Part shown: in pieces, positions 1 through 7,693 of the stretch
Position numbering within the stretch: the stretch's first letter is position 1
Layout: each line of letters starts with the position of its first letter
Assembly (NCBI GenBank): GCA_900546345.1
Contig: URCI01000008.1
Coordinates: 14,950-78,949, forward strand
Origin: an uncultured Prevotella sp.
GTDB lineage: Bacteria > Bacteroidota > Bacteroidia > Bacteroidales > Bacteroidaceae
DNA: 64,000 nucleotides
Direction of reading: 5' to 3'
Notes under the pieces: generated by a model
The model's database searches: none
Seen by the model: the letters and a program-made list of their open reading frames with translations, nothing else
Told to the model about the DNA's origin: nothing
Position numbers and translations under genes: made by a program

Positions 1-1909
1 CGATACCATTCTTTGTCGCAAAGACGACATAGTGGCTGTTGACAAAGTCCTCATCCTCAAGACCACGTCCACGCAGACGCAAGGACACGTTCACGGCATC
101 ATCGGGATCGATGTTGAGCAGGTTCTGGATGGCACGTCCCTTAGAAGTCTTGTCGCCCTCCGGAATGTCATAGCAGTGGAGCCAGTAGCAGCGGCCCTTC
201 TTGGTGAAGAACAGCATCGTCTGGTGCATGGTGGCGGGATAGATATACTCCGTGAAGTCCTTCTCACGCGTGTGCGCACCCTTAGAACCGACACCACCAC
301 GTGCCTGCTCACGGAAGTCACTCAGCGGCGTGCGCTTGATATATCCGAGATGGCTGACGGTGATGACGACAGGATCATTGGGATAGAAGTCCTCAGCATT
401 GAACTCATGCTCATCAGGGATGATCTGCGTACGGCGGTCATCACCATATTTCTCCTTGACCTCGTTGAGATCGTCTTTCATCACTTTCTTGCAAAGTTCG
501 GGATCATCGAGAATCGACTGTAAATAGGTGATCTGCTTCTCCAGTTCCTCATACTCAGCATGCAATTGGTCCATTCTCAGTCCGGTGAGCTGTGAGAGAC
601 GCATATCGACAATAGCCTTGCTCTGGAGATTGTCGAGGTTGAAACGTTTCTCAAGGTTGGTCTGAGCCTCAGCCGGCGTCTTGCTGCCCCGGATGATATG
701 CACAACCTCGTCGATATTGTCGCAGGCGATGATCAGTCCTTCAAGGATATGAGCACGTTCCTTGGCCTTGTTCAAGTCGAACTGAGTACGGCGGATGGTC
801 ACCTCATGCCGGTGCTCCACGAAATAGCGGATGCACTCTTTCAGAGAGAGCAACTTCGGACGCAGCTGCAGATGATCGTGCTTGCTCGGCACCAACGCAA
901 TGCAGTTCACGGCGAAAGAGCTCTGCAGCGCCGTCATCTTGAAGAGTTTGTTGAGGATGACCTTGGCGTTGGCGTCTTTCTTCACGTCAACAACGATGCG
1001 CATGCCCTGGCGGCCGGTCTCATCATTGACATTGGAGATGCCCTCAAGCTTGCCTTCCTTGACCAGGTCAGCGATGTACTCGATGAGCTGCTGCTTGTTG
1101 ACACCATAAGGGATCTCAGTGACGACGATGCGATCGTGGCTGTCATCGCTCTCGATCTCGGCCTTGGCCCGCATGATGATGCGTCCCTTGCCTGTCTCAT
1201 AAGCCTCCTTGACGCCCTTCAATCCATAGATGTAGGCGCCTGTGGGGAAGTCTGGAGCCGGGATATACTTCATCAACCCTTCCGTGTCGATGTCGGGATT
1301 GTCGATATAAGCGCAGCAGCCGTTGATGACCTCGCTCAGGTTGTGAGTAGGGATATTGGTCGCCATACCCACGGCAATACCGTTACCGCCGTTGACCAGC
1401 AGATTGGGCACCTTGGTAGGCATCACAGAGGGCTCTTGCAGTGTGTCATCGAAGTTGTTGACCATATCGACGGTATTCTTGTCGATATCGTCCATGATGT
1501 GCTCGCCCATTTTGGAGAGGCGGCACTCGGTATAACGCATGGCAGCCGGAGAGTCGCCGTCGACACTACCGAAGTTACCTTGTCCGTCAACAAGTGGATA
1601 GCGCATGTTCCAGTCCTGGCCCATACGCACGAGGGCACCGTAGACAGAGCTGTCGCCGTGAGGATGGTACTTACCCAGCACCTCACCAACGACACGCGCA
1701 CATTTCTTGTAAGGTTTATCACTAGTGTTACCCAATCCCAGCATACCATAGAGGATGCGCCGGTGCACCGGCTTAAATCCGTCTCTGACATCTGGAAGGG
1801 CACGGGCCACGATCACCGACATAGAATAATCAATATAAGAGGATTTCATCTCCTCTTCTATATTGATCTTCATGATGCGGTCCTGGTCAATTGTCCGATT
1901 CTCGTCCAT
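1..1909 (-). CDS. gyrA: DNA gyrase subunit A (3' part cut off by window edge)
   Basis: Translating the minus strand from the ATG at 1909 gives an uninterrupted frame to the left edge, about 636 codons of a protein normally near 850 residues. It is the breakage-rejoining subunit of gyrase, which introduces negative supercoils with GyrB. Visible landmarks are the N-terminal MDENRTIDQDRI stretch, the quinolone-resistance region HPHGDSSVYGALVRM, the active-site Tyr context AMRYTE and the start of the C-terminal wrapping domain. The quinolone-contact Ser is present (E. coli Ser83 equivalent); the residue matching E. coli Asp87 is Gly, which I believe is normal in this phylum. The missing part would be the end of the beta-pinwheel. 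A promoter candidate lies at 1987-1994. Confidence 0.97.
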   Translation of the reverse strand, partial: MDENRTIDQDRIMKINIEEEMKSSYIDYSMSVIVARALPDVRDGFKPVHRRILYGMLGLGNTSDKPYKKCARVVGEVLGKYHPHGDSSVYGALVRMGQDWNMRYPLVDGQGNFGSVDGDSPAAMRYTECRLSKMGEHIMDDIDKNTVDMVNNFDDTLQEPSVMPTKVPNLLVNGGNGIAVGMATNIPTHNLSEVINGCCAYIDNPDIDTEGLMKYIPAPDFPTGAYIYGLKGVKEAYETGKGRIIMRAKAEIESDDSHDRIVVTEIPYGVNKQQLIEYIADLVKEGKLEGISNVNDETGRQGMRIVVDVKKDANAKVILNKLFKMTALQSSFAVNCIALVPSKHDHLQLRPKLLSLKECIRYFVEHRHEVTIRRTQFDLNKAKERAHILEGLIIACDNIDEVVHIIRGSKTPAEAQTNLEKRFNLDNLQSKAIVDMRLSQLTGLRMDQLHAEYEELEKQITYLQSILDDPELCKKVMKDDLNEVKEKYGDDRRTQIIPDEHEFNAEDFYPNDPVVITVSHLGYIKRTPLSDFREQARGGVGSKGAHTREKDFTEYIYPATMHQTMLFFTKKGRCYWLHCYDIPEGDKTSKGRAIQNLLNIDPDDAVNVSLRLRGRGLEDEDFVNSHYVVFATKNGI

Positions 1910-1986
1910 GTTATCTTTTTGTTGTTTAAATTCCGTTTAACGGCCTTTATTTGCGTTCTAAGCCGTTTGGATGATTTTTCAAGGTG

Positions 1987-1994
1987 TAAAGTTA
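1987..1994 (-). promoter_or_regulatory. Candidate gyrA promoter (-7 box)
   Basis: On the minus strand the bases read TAACTTTA, one mismatch from the Bacteroidota -7 consensus TAnnTTTG, with a TTTTG -33-like element about 19 bp upstream. The leader to the gyrA ATG would be roughly 70 nt. Confidence 0.5.
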
Positions 1995-2164
1995 CAAGTT
2001 TTTTCCCATACTACAAAACATTCAAACGGAAAATAAAGCATGTTTTTCAAGGGGTGTATGACTTTTGTGCATGAGCGGGGCAATCAGCATGCCACATTGA
2101 GGCATCTGTCACGATAAAGGAAAAGACAGAAGGCCGGTCACAATAATATAATAAGGAGTACGTT

Positions 2165-3637
2165 ATGAAAGGTATGACAAAAGAAAAAAACAGAAGGCTG
2201 ACGGGCTTATGGCTTGGGATGCTGCTGATCATTGTGCTGGCGGCATGCACCAATGACGATGATTTTGTGACATCGTCGGTCCATCGTGTTGCCTTCTCTT
2301 CCGATACGCTCCGATTCGATACCATCTTCGCCAATGTGCCAACAGCCACAAAGTCGGTGTGGGTCTACAACCGGTCTGGCGAGAACATCCGTTTTGAGGA
2401 AGTACGTGTCAACCGTGCTGCCCAGTCAGGCTTCCGCGTCAACGTTGACGGCACCTATTTAGGGGCGGACAACAGCTATCAAAGCAGCGACATCGAGTTG
2501 CGCAAGGGCGACAGCCTCAGGGTGTTTGTGGAACTGACAGCGCCACGCACCGCCTCCGACGCCCCAACACTGACTGAGGACGATATCACCTTTGCCTTAG
2601 GTGACGGAGCCGAACAGCAGATCCATCTCAACGCTTACAGTTGGAATGCTGAGATGGTGCGCCATCTGACCATTCACCATGATACGACGATCAACACACA
2701 AGGACGACCGCTCGTCATCTATGGCGGCATCAGAGTGGACAGCAGCGCCACGCTGAAAATCGCAGCCGGGCAGACGCTCTATTTCCATGGTGATGCAGGT
2801 CTCGACATCTATGGCACCCTCCTGTCTCAAGGCAATGCAGACCAGCCGGTCGTGATGCGGGGTGACCGCCTCGACCGAATGTTTGACTATCTGCCCTATG
2901 ACCGTGTGCCCGGTCAATGGAAGGGCTTGCATTTCCACACCTCTTCCTACAACAACCAACTGGCATACACCGACGTACACAGTGCTTTCGACGGTGTTGT
3001 CGCGGACTCCTCTGATGTAGCGCAGGTGAAGCTGACCGCCTCGCAAACGACGATTCACAACTGTCAGGGAACAGGCCTGAAAACACGCAACAGCCATATC
3101 ATCCTCAGAAACGCACAAATCACCAACACGCTGGGCGATTGTGTGGCGATCGACGGAGGCAGCGTGGAGATCAACAACAGCACACTGGCACAGTTCTATC
3201 CCTTTGACGCCAACCGAGGATATGCCCTACACTTCGCTGCCAACCATCCACTCTCCCAACTCATTGTCAGCAACTCACTGATCACAGGCTACGCCGACGA
3301 CATGATCAGCGGAGAGCGACCACAAGATGAGCAGCAGCCTTTCAACTTCTCTTTTGAGAATTGTCTCCTGCGCACACCGAAGCCCACAACAGCCGACAGC
3401 GTGTATTTCAAAGACATCATCTATGAAGATGTCAAAGACACGACAAAATATGGTGAGAAAAATTTCGTGAAGATCGACGGTGACCAGCAATCCTATAATT
3501 TTCATCTCAGCCAGGTATCCCCTGCCATTGACAAGGCAAACACAGCCACGGCTTTGCCCATCGACCACGACGGAACAAGCCGGGACGAACTCCCCGACAT
3601 CGGTGCCTATGAATACAGAAAAGAAAACGGCAAATAA
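2165..3637 (+). CDS. Right-handed beta-helix lipoprotein
   Basis: A 490-residue exported lipoprotein. The N-terminus has a basic stretch, a hydrophobic core and a lipobox ending LAAC, with Cys near residue 28 followed by Asn-rich, acidic residues. Residues ~165-470 show the short beta-strand and turn repetition of right-handed parallel beta-helix proteins, and the end (LPDIGAYEY) is the signature seen at the C-terminus of choice-of-anchor Q / beta-helix surface proteins of Bacteroidota. Such folds often bind or cleave polysaccharides, but I see no catalytic motif, so no substrate is assigned. A good ribosome site (AAGGAG, about 2154) sits before the ATG. It stands between divergent gyrA and codirectional cdd. 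Confidence 0.8.
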   Translation: MKGMTKEKNRRLTGLWLGMLLIIVLAACTNDDDFVTSSVHRVAFSSDTLRFDTIFANVPTATKSVWVYNRSGENIRFEEVRVNRAAQSGFRVNVDGTYLGADNSYQSSDIELRKGDSLRVFVELTAPRTASDAPTLTEDDITFALGDGAEQQIHLNAYSWNAEMVRHLTIHHDTTINTQGRPLVIYGGIRVDSSATLKIAAGQTLYFHGDAGLDIYGTLLSQGNADQPVVMRGDRLDRMFDYLPYDRVPGQWKGLHFHTSSYNNQLAYTDVHSAFDGVVADSSDVAQVKLTASQTTIHNCQGTGLKTRNSHIILRNAQITNTLGDCVAIDGGSVEINNSTLAQFYPFDANRGYALHFAANHPLSQLIVSNSLITGYADDMISGERPQDEQQPFNFSFENCLLRTPKPTTADSVYFKDIIYEDVKDTTKYGEKNFVKIDGDQQSYNFHLSQVSPAIDKANTATALPIDHDGTSRDELPDIGAYEYRKENGK

Positions 3638-3711
3638 TCCGGGGCAGAGATGGCAAGAGAATAAAACGAACAGAATCCAACACAAAGAAGAACTTCATAT
3701 CACAAGCAACT

Positions 3712-4182
3712 ATGCAACAACTCAACATCAATATCCACATCGATGCGTGCACCCAATCTGAGCTGACCGCCGAAGAGCAGCAGTTGGCAGCCCGCGCCTT
3801 GGCGGCCTCGCATCACTCGTTTGCGCCCTACAGCCACTTCCATGTCGGTGCAGCAGCCATCTTGGAAAATGGCATCACCATCATTGGGGCCAACCAGGAA
3901 AACGCAGCCTTTCCGTCGGGACTCTGTGCCGAGCGCTCGTGCATCTTCTCAGCCCAGTCGCAATATCCCGACCAGCCGATCCGCATCCTTGCCATCGCTG
4001 CAAGAAACGGAGAAAGCCAGACGGAAGAGCCGGTGACACCGTGCGGTTCGTGCAGACAAGTGATCCTGCAGATCGAACAAAGGTATCACAAGCCCGTGGA
4101 GATCCTGCTTTGCGGAGCGAAGAAATACTACCGCATCGGCAGTATTCACGATCTGTTGCCGCTGTCGTTTGATCAGCTATGA
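3712..4182 (+). CDS. cdd: Cytidine deaminase
   Basis: A 156-residue homotetrameric-type cytidine deaminase, which hydrolyses cytidine and deoxycytidine to uridine and deoxyuridine in pyrimidine salvage. The zinc site is intact: C72-A-E74 (LCAERSC) gives one Cys ligand and the catalytic Glu, and P-C111-G-S-C114 gives the other two. The substrate loop around residues 60-66 (GANQENAAF) is also typical. Length fits the family. It lies 74 bp after the beta-helix lipoprotein; cotranscription is possible. The repeat element starting near 4251 lies just downstream and its hairpin could terminate this transcript. Confidence 0.96.
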   Translation: MQQLNINIHIDACTQSELTAEEQQLAARALAASHHSFAPYSHFHVGAAAILENGITIIGANQENAAFPSGLCAERSCIFSAQSQYPDQPIRILAIAARNGESQTEEPVTPCGSCRQVILQIEQRYHKPVEILLCGAKKYYRIGSIHDLLPLSFDQL

Positions 4183-4250
4183 TCCAAATATGCTTACAAA
4201 ACAGCATCTCTGCGAATCGGTGATCTACAGAAAAAACAAGGAGGAAAACC

Positions 4251-4572
4251 TGTCAGAAGCCAGATGGCGAACACAGATTTGAGAGATGAAACGAAGAAAA
4301 CAGTGGTTTCTAAAGGTCAAACCACTGAGATGACACGATCAAACCACTGAGATGAGAGGGTCAGATCACTGAGATGACCCTAAGAAAAAGGTGCTTTGAC
4401 AAGAAATTCTCTAGAGAATTTTTCGTCAAAGCACCTTTTTTTATTGGTTGCAAAAGTATGATTTCTTCAGTACACTGATTATCAATCCTTTACAGAAACC
4501 GATTCAAAATCGCAAAAATCAGAGTGAAGGAGGACTTGCTCGCAAAAATCGCAGCCACAAGAGCGGAAAATG
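4251..4572. repeat. Dispersed intergenic element, copy 1 (22-bp array + two-tier hairpin)
   Basis: This fills the 428-bp gap between cdd and queC. Four clear 17-bp units lie at exact 22-bp pitch: 4295-4311, 4317-4333, 4339-4355 and 4361-4377; the last three follow TCAAACCACTGAGATGA and the first is flipped (it contains CAGTGGTTT). A weaker unit fits the same pitch at 4273-4289. Seven bases later comes a hairpin with 16-bp perfect arms, 4385-4400 and 4425-4440, whose 24-nt loop contains an 18-bp palindrome (4404-4421). CAAAATCGCAAAAATC follows at 4505-4520 and CGGAAAATG at 4564-4572. The same architecture recurs at 33919-34220. No coding frame fits, since 22 is not a multiple of 3. Confidence 0.85.
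4385..4440 (+). terminator. Hairpin with T-run downstream of cdd
   Basis: Perfect 16-bp arms AAAAAGGTGCTTTGAC and its complement, the right arm running into seven T residues. It could end cdd transcription on the plus strand. It is also the hairpin of repeat element copy 1, so it may have another role. Confidence 0.6.
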
Positions 4573-4610
4573 ATCATTATATCTGACAAAGTCACTCTGT
4601 GACAAAGCGT

Positions 4611-5264
4611 TTAGTCCTCGTATTCGGTCGTGTCGACAATACCGGCTTCCTTCAGTGCTTCCTTGCGTTCACGGCAAGTACCGCACTTGCCGCAGTGCTT
4701 TTCACCGCCTTTGTAGCAGCTCCACGTCTCGCTGTAGTCAATGCCCAGCGCCTTGCCGTGGCGTGCAATGTCGGCCTTGCTGATATTGGTGTAGGGGGCC
4801 AAGATCTCAACCTTGACAAAGGTACCGGCCTTAGCCGCATGAGAAAACGCCTCGACAAACTCAGGACGGCAGTCGGGATAGATCGTATGGTCACCGCTGT
4901 GGTTGGCCATCATCACATATTTGAGCTGGTGACTTTCGGCAATGCCTACAGCGATACTCAGCATGATGCCATTACGAAACGGCACTACGGTCGACTTCAT
5001 GTTCTCTTCGTCATAGTTGCCCTCAGGGATCGCATCGGCTCCCTCCAGCAGACTCGACTTGAAATACTTGGGCATGAAACTCAAAGGTATCGTGATATGC
5101 GGAATGCCAAGCCGTTTGCAATGCATCTCTGCAAACGGGATCTCGCGGGCATTATGGTTGCTGCCATAGTCAAAGGAGATACCCAGGGCTATGCGGTCCT
5201 TGAATTCATAAAGCATCGTGATGGAGTCCATGCCACCACTGACAATAATCACAGAATCTTTCAT
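4611..5264 (-). CDS. queC: 7-cyano-7-deazaguanine synthase (preQ0 synthase)
   Basis: A 217-residue cytosolic ATP-dependent enzyme that converts 7-carboxy-7-deazaguanine to preQ0 in the queuosine pathway. The PP-loop SGGMDS sits at residues 9-14, and the C-terminal zinc site is complete with Cys183, Cys191, Cys194 and Cys197 (the last three in CGKCGTC). Length is normal for the family. It begins 20 bp after the radA stop on the same strand, so the two are probably cotranscribed from the radA promoter. No other queuosine genes are in the window. Confidence 0.96.
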   Translation of the reverse strand: MKDSVIIVSGGMDSITMLYEFKDRIALGISFDYGSNHNAREIPFAEMHCKRLGIPHITIPLSFMPKYFKSSLLEGADAIPEGNYDEENMKSTVVPFRNGIMLSIAVGIAESHQLKYVMMANHSGDHTIYPDCRPEFVEAFSHAAKAGTFVKVEILAPYTNISKADIARHGKALGIDYSETWSCYKGGEKHCGKCGTCRERKEALKEAGIVDTTEYED

Positions 5265-5284
5265 TCGTCTTGTTTATTGATTGA

Positions 5285-6688
5285 TTATCCGAACAGCGTT
5301 CTTAGCGCTCCCTCTACTTTACGTACGGGATGGAGTTCGATTTTATATTTCTTTACGTCGATGTTCTTCATGTTATAGGCCGGAACAATGATGTGCTGGA
5401 AGCCTAACTTCTCTGCTTCGGCTATGCGCTGCTCCAATCTTGCCACAGGACGCACCTCGCCACTCAGCCCGACCTCACCACACATGCACCATCCTTGTTC
5501 GATCGGCGTGTCGACATTGCTGGAAAGCACGGCAGCGATCACGCTCAGGTCCATGGCCATGTCGGTCACCCTCAGTCCCCCGGCAATATTGAGAAACACG
5601 TCTTTCTGCATCAACTTGAAGCCAACACGCTTTTCCAGAACCGCCAACAGCATGTTGAGACGGCGCTGATCAAATCCCGTAGCCGAGCGCTGTGGCGTGC
5701 CATAGGCTGCCGAGGACACCAGCGCCTGGGTCTCTACCAGGAAAGGACGCACCCCCTCGATGGCCGAGCTGATCGCCACGCCAGAGAGGCCATCGTGCTC
5801 TTCGGCAATCAGCAACTCGGAAGGGTTGGACACCTGCCGCAGTCCGTCTTGTCGCATCTCGTAGATGCCCATCTCGGAAGTACTTCCGAAACGGTTTTTC
5901 GTGCTGCGCAGCATCCGATAGAGATAGTGTTGGTCGCCTTCGAACTGGATCACGGTGTCCACAATATGCTCCAGGATCTTCGGACCGGCCAAGGTTCCTT
6001 CCTTGTTGATATGGCCGATCAGGATGACAGGCACCCCACTCGACTTGGCAAAGCGAAGCAGGGCAGCCGCGCACTCTCTTACCTGCGAGATGCTGCCCGG
6101 CGAAGAGTCTACACTCTCCGTGGCAATGGTCTGCACCGAGTCGATCACCACGATGTCGGGAGCTACATTCTGGATGTGTTCAAAGATTTTTTCCAACGAG
6201 GTTTCGCAGAGCACAAGCAAAGACTCGGGAAACGTGGGCGACAGACGCTCAGCCCTCATCTTGATCTGATGAGCACTTTCCTCACCACTGACATACAGGA
6301 TCCGCTTCTCGGGCATTCGGAGCAGGGTCTGCAGGGTCAGCGTTGACTTGCCAATGCCTGGCTCGCCACCGAGCAAAGTAATACTGCCCGGCACGAGTCC
6401 GCCACCAAGCACGCGGTTGAGCTCAGCGTCGTGCATGTCGATGCGCGGCTCATCCTGCAAGGGAATGTCACGTAAACGGATAGGAGCGGAACTCTGACGA
6501 CTGAACGCAGACTGTCTCGACTGCTTGATGCTCAACGCAGCATTGCGGGCAGCCGACGAACCGGTCTCGCCCGCCACCTTTATCTCCTTGAATGACTGCC
6601 ATTCTCCACACTGCGGACACTTGCCGAGCCACTTGACCGACTCGTAGCCACAATTGCTGCAGACATACATTGTTTTATCTTTGGCCAT
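5285..6688 (-). CDS. radA: DNA repair protein RadA
   Basis: A 467-residue RecA-like ATPase that helps process recombination intermediates and branch migration. Order of parts: a zinc finger with Cys10, Cys13, Cys24 and Cys27, a RecA-type ATPase domain with Walker A GGEPGIGKST, the RadA-specific KNRFG motif, and a C-terminal Lon-protease-like domain (SGEVRPV region). I chose the ATG at 6688; an in-frame TTG 24 bp upstream overlaps the -7 promoter box and cannot be the start. It is first in a leftward pair with queC and shares its promoter region with the divergent lipoprotein at 6764. Confidence 0.96.
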   Translation of the reverse strand: MAKDKTMYVCSNCGYESVKWLGKCPQCGEWQSFKEIKVAGETGSSAARNAALSIKQSRQSAFSRQSSAPIRLRDIPLQDEPRIDMHDAELNRVLGGGLVPGSITLLGGEPGIGKSTLTLQTLLRMPEKRILYVSGEESAHQIKMRAERLSPTFPESLLVLCETSLEKIFEHIQNVAPDIVVIDSVQTIATESVDSSPGSISQVRECAAALLRFAKSSGVPVILIGHINKEGTLAGPKILEHIVDTVIQFEGDQHYLYRMLRSTKNRFGSTSEMGIYEMRQDGLRQVSNPSELLIAEEHDGLSGVAISSAIEGVRPFLVETQALVSSAAYGTPQRSATGFDQRRLNMLLAVLEKRVGFKLMQKDVFLNIAGGLRVTDMAMDLSVIAAVLSSNVDTPIEQGWCMCGEVGLSGEVRPVARLEQRIAEAEKLGFQHIIVPAYNMKNIDVKKYKIELHPVRKVEGALRTLFG

Positions 6689-6710
6689 ACGCACTTTTGA
6701 ATATGAATGC

Positions 6711-6718
6711 AAAAGTAG
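6711..6718 (-). promoter_or_regulatory. radA-queC promoter (-7 box)
   Basis: The minus strand reads TACTTTTG, a perfect TAnnTTTG box, with a TTTTG element about 20 bp further upstream. It places the transcription start a few bases before the radA ATG at 6688. Confidence 0.7.
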
Positions 6719-6748
6719 TATTTTTTTTTGTGTTTACAAAATATTTCG

Positions 6749-6756
6749 TACCTTTG
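6749..6756 (+). promoter_or_regulatory. Promoter of solute-binding lipoprotein (-7 box)
   Basis: TACCTTTG matches TAnnTTTG exactly and lies 7 bp before the ATG at 6764, so the transcript would have almost no leader. It is back to back with the radA promoter. Confidence 0.6.
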
Positions 6757-6763
6757 CATAGTC

Positions 6764-7681
6764 ATGAGAAAATATCGATACCTTCTGTTCTCCTTACTTT
6801 CCGTCGTCTTGCTGGGCGCATGTGGAAAGTCATATAAAGAGCAGCAACGACTCAGTCACGAGCAGCAGATCGCAGCCGCCCGACAAGACTCTGCGGCTCT
6901 GAAGATCGCGACTCTTCCCACGATGGACTGCCTGCCGCTGTTCATCGCAGCCGAAGACAGCCTGTTTCAAAAAGCAGGTGTAGACGTGAGACTCAGACGC
7001 TTCGGTAGTGAGACCGATGGAGACACTCTCCTCCGAAGCAAGCGCGCGGAAGGCATTGTCACGGATCTGGTGAAGGCGGAACGCCTGCGCCGGCTGGGTG
7101 TGAAGCTCAGTTTTGTGACGGCCACCAACGCCTCATGGCAACTGATCAGCAACCGCATCGCCCGTGTGTCTGAGTTGAAGCAGCTCTCTGACAAGATGCT
7201 GGCCATCGCCCCCTACTCGGCCACCCAGCTGTTGGCCGACTTGGCCATTGACAGCGCACGGCCTAAGGAGACTGTCTACCGCATAGAGATCAATGACGTC
7301 AACGTCAGACTGAGGATGATTCTCAACAACGAGATCGACGCAGCCCTGCTGCCTGAGCCCCAGGCCACACAGGCCCGACTGTTTCAAAATCCCGTGTTGA
7401 TGGACAGCCGCGACAAGAACCTGCGGATGGGGGTGATCGCATTCCGTAAGAAAGCTATGGACGATAAAAGCCGAAAGAAGCAAATCGATCAGTTCCTGCA
7501 GGTCTATAATAATGTGGTCGACTCCATCAACAAAAACGGAGTGAAGCATTATGGGAAGATCATCTGCAAATATATGGGCGTGGACATGCGCACAGTCCGT
7601 GCACTGCCCTCTATGCGATATGACCATGCCGCAAAGCCTCGCCCAAGAGACATCGCACGCGGAGCAAGGTTCACACCTTAA
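6764..7681 (+). CDS. NMT1/TauA-like substrate-binding lipoprotein
   Basis: A 305-residue exported protein with signal sequence and lipobox LLGAC (Cys near residue 20). The mature part resembles periplasmic binding proteins of the NMT1/SsuA-TauA type: a first strand (ALKIATLPTMDCLPLFIA) followed by an AEDSLFQKAGV segment, a typical place for the ligand cleft. No ABC permease or ATPase is adjacent, so the transport partner, if any, is elsewhere, or the protein has become a sensor. The start was chosen at the ATG preceded by the TACCTTTG box. It is followed after 12 bp by the TPR gene, so the two form a likely operon. Ligand unknown. Confidence 0.75.
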   Translation: MRKYRYLLFSLLSVVLLGACGKSYKEQQRLSHEQQIAAARQDSAALKIATLPTMDCLPLFIAAEDSLFQKAGVDVRLRRFGSETDGDTLLRSKRAEGIVTDLVKAERLRRLGVKLSFVTATNASWQLISNRIARVSELKQLSDKMLAIAPYSATQLLADLAIDSARPKETVYRIEINDVNVRLRMILNNEIDAALLPEPQATQARLFQNPVLMDSRDKNLRMGVIAFRKKAMDDKSRKKQIDQFLQVYNNVVDSINKNGVKHYGKIICKYMGVDMRTVRALPSMRYDHAAKPRPRDIARGARFTP

Positions 7682-7693
7682 TATTATAGGATT

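Noticed and set aside
698..2074. Long plus-strand open frame opposite gyrA (458 codons)
   Set aside because: The minus strand encodes clear GyrA; this frame has no recognisable domains and is a shadow of the real gene.
4273..4377. Possible CRISPR array (17-bp repeats)
   Set aside because: Spacers would be only 5 bp, one unit is flipped, and there are no cas genes; it is a different kind of repeat.
6689..6712. TTG start extending RadA by eight residues
   Set aside because: It overlaps the -7 box of the only plausible promoter, so it would not be transcribed.
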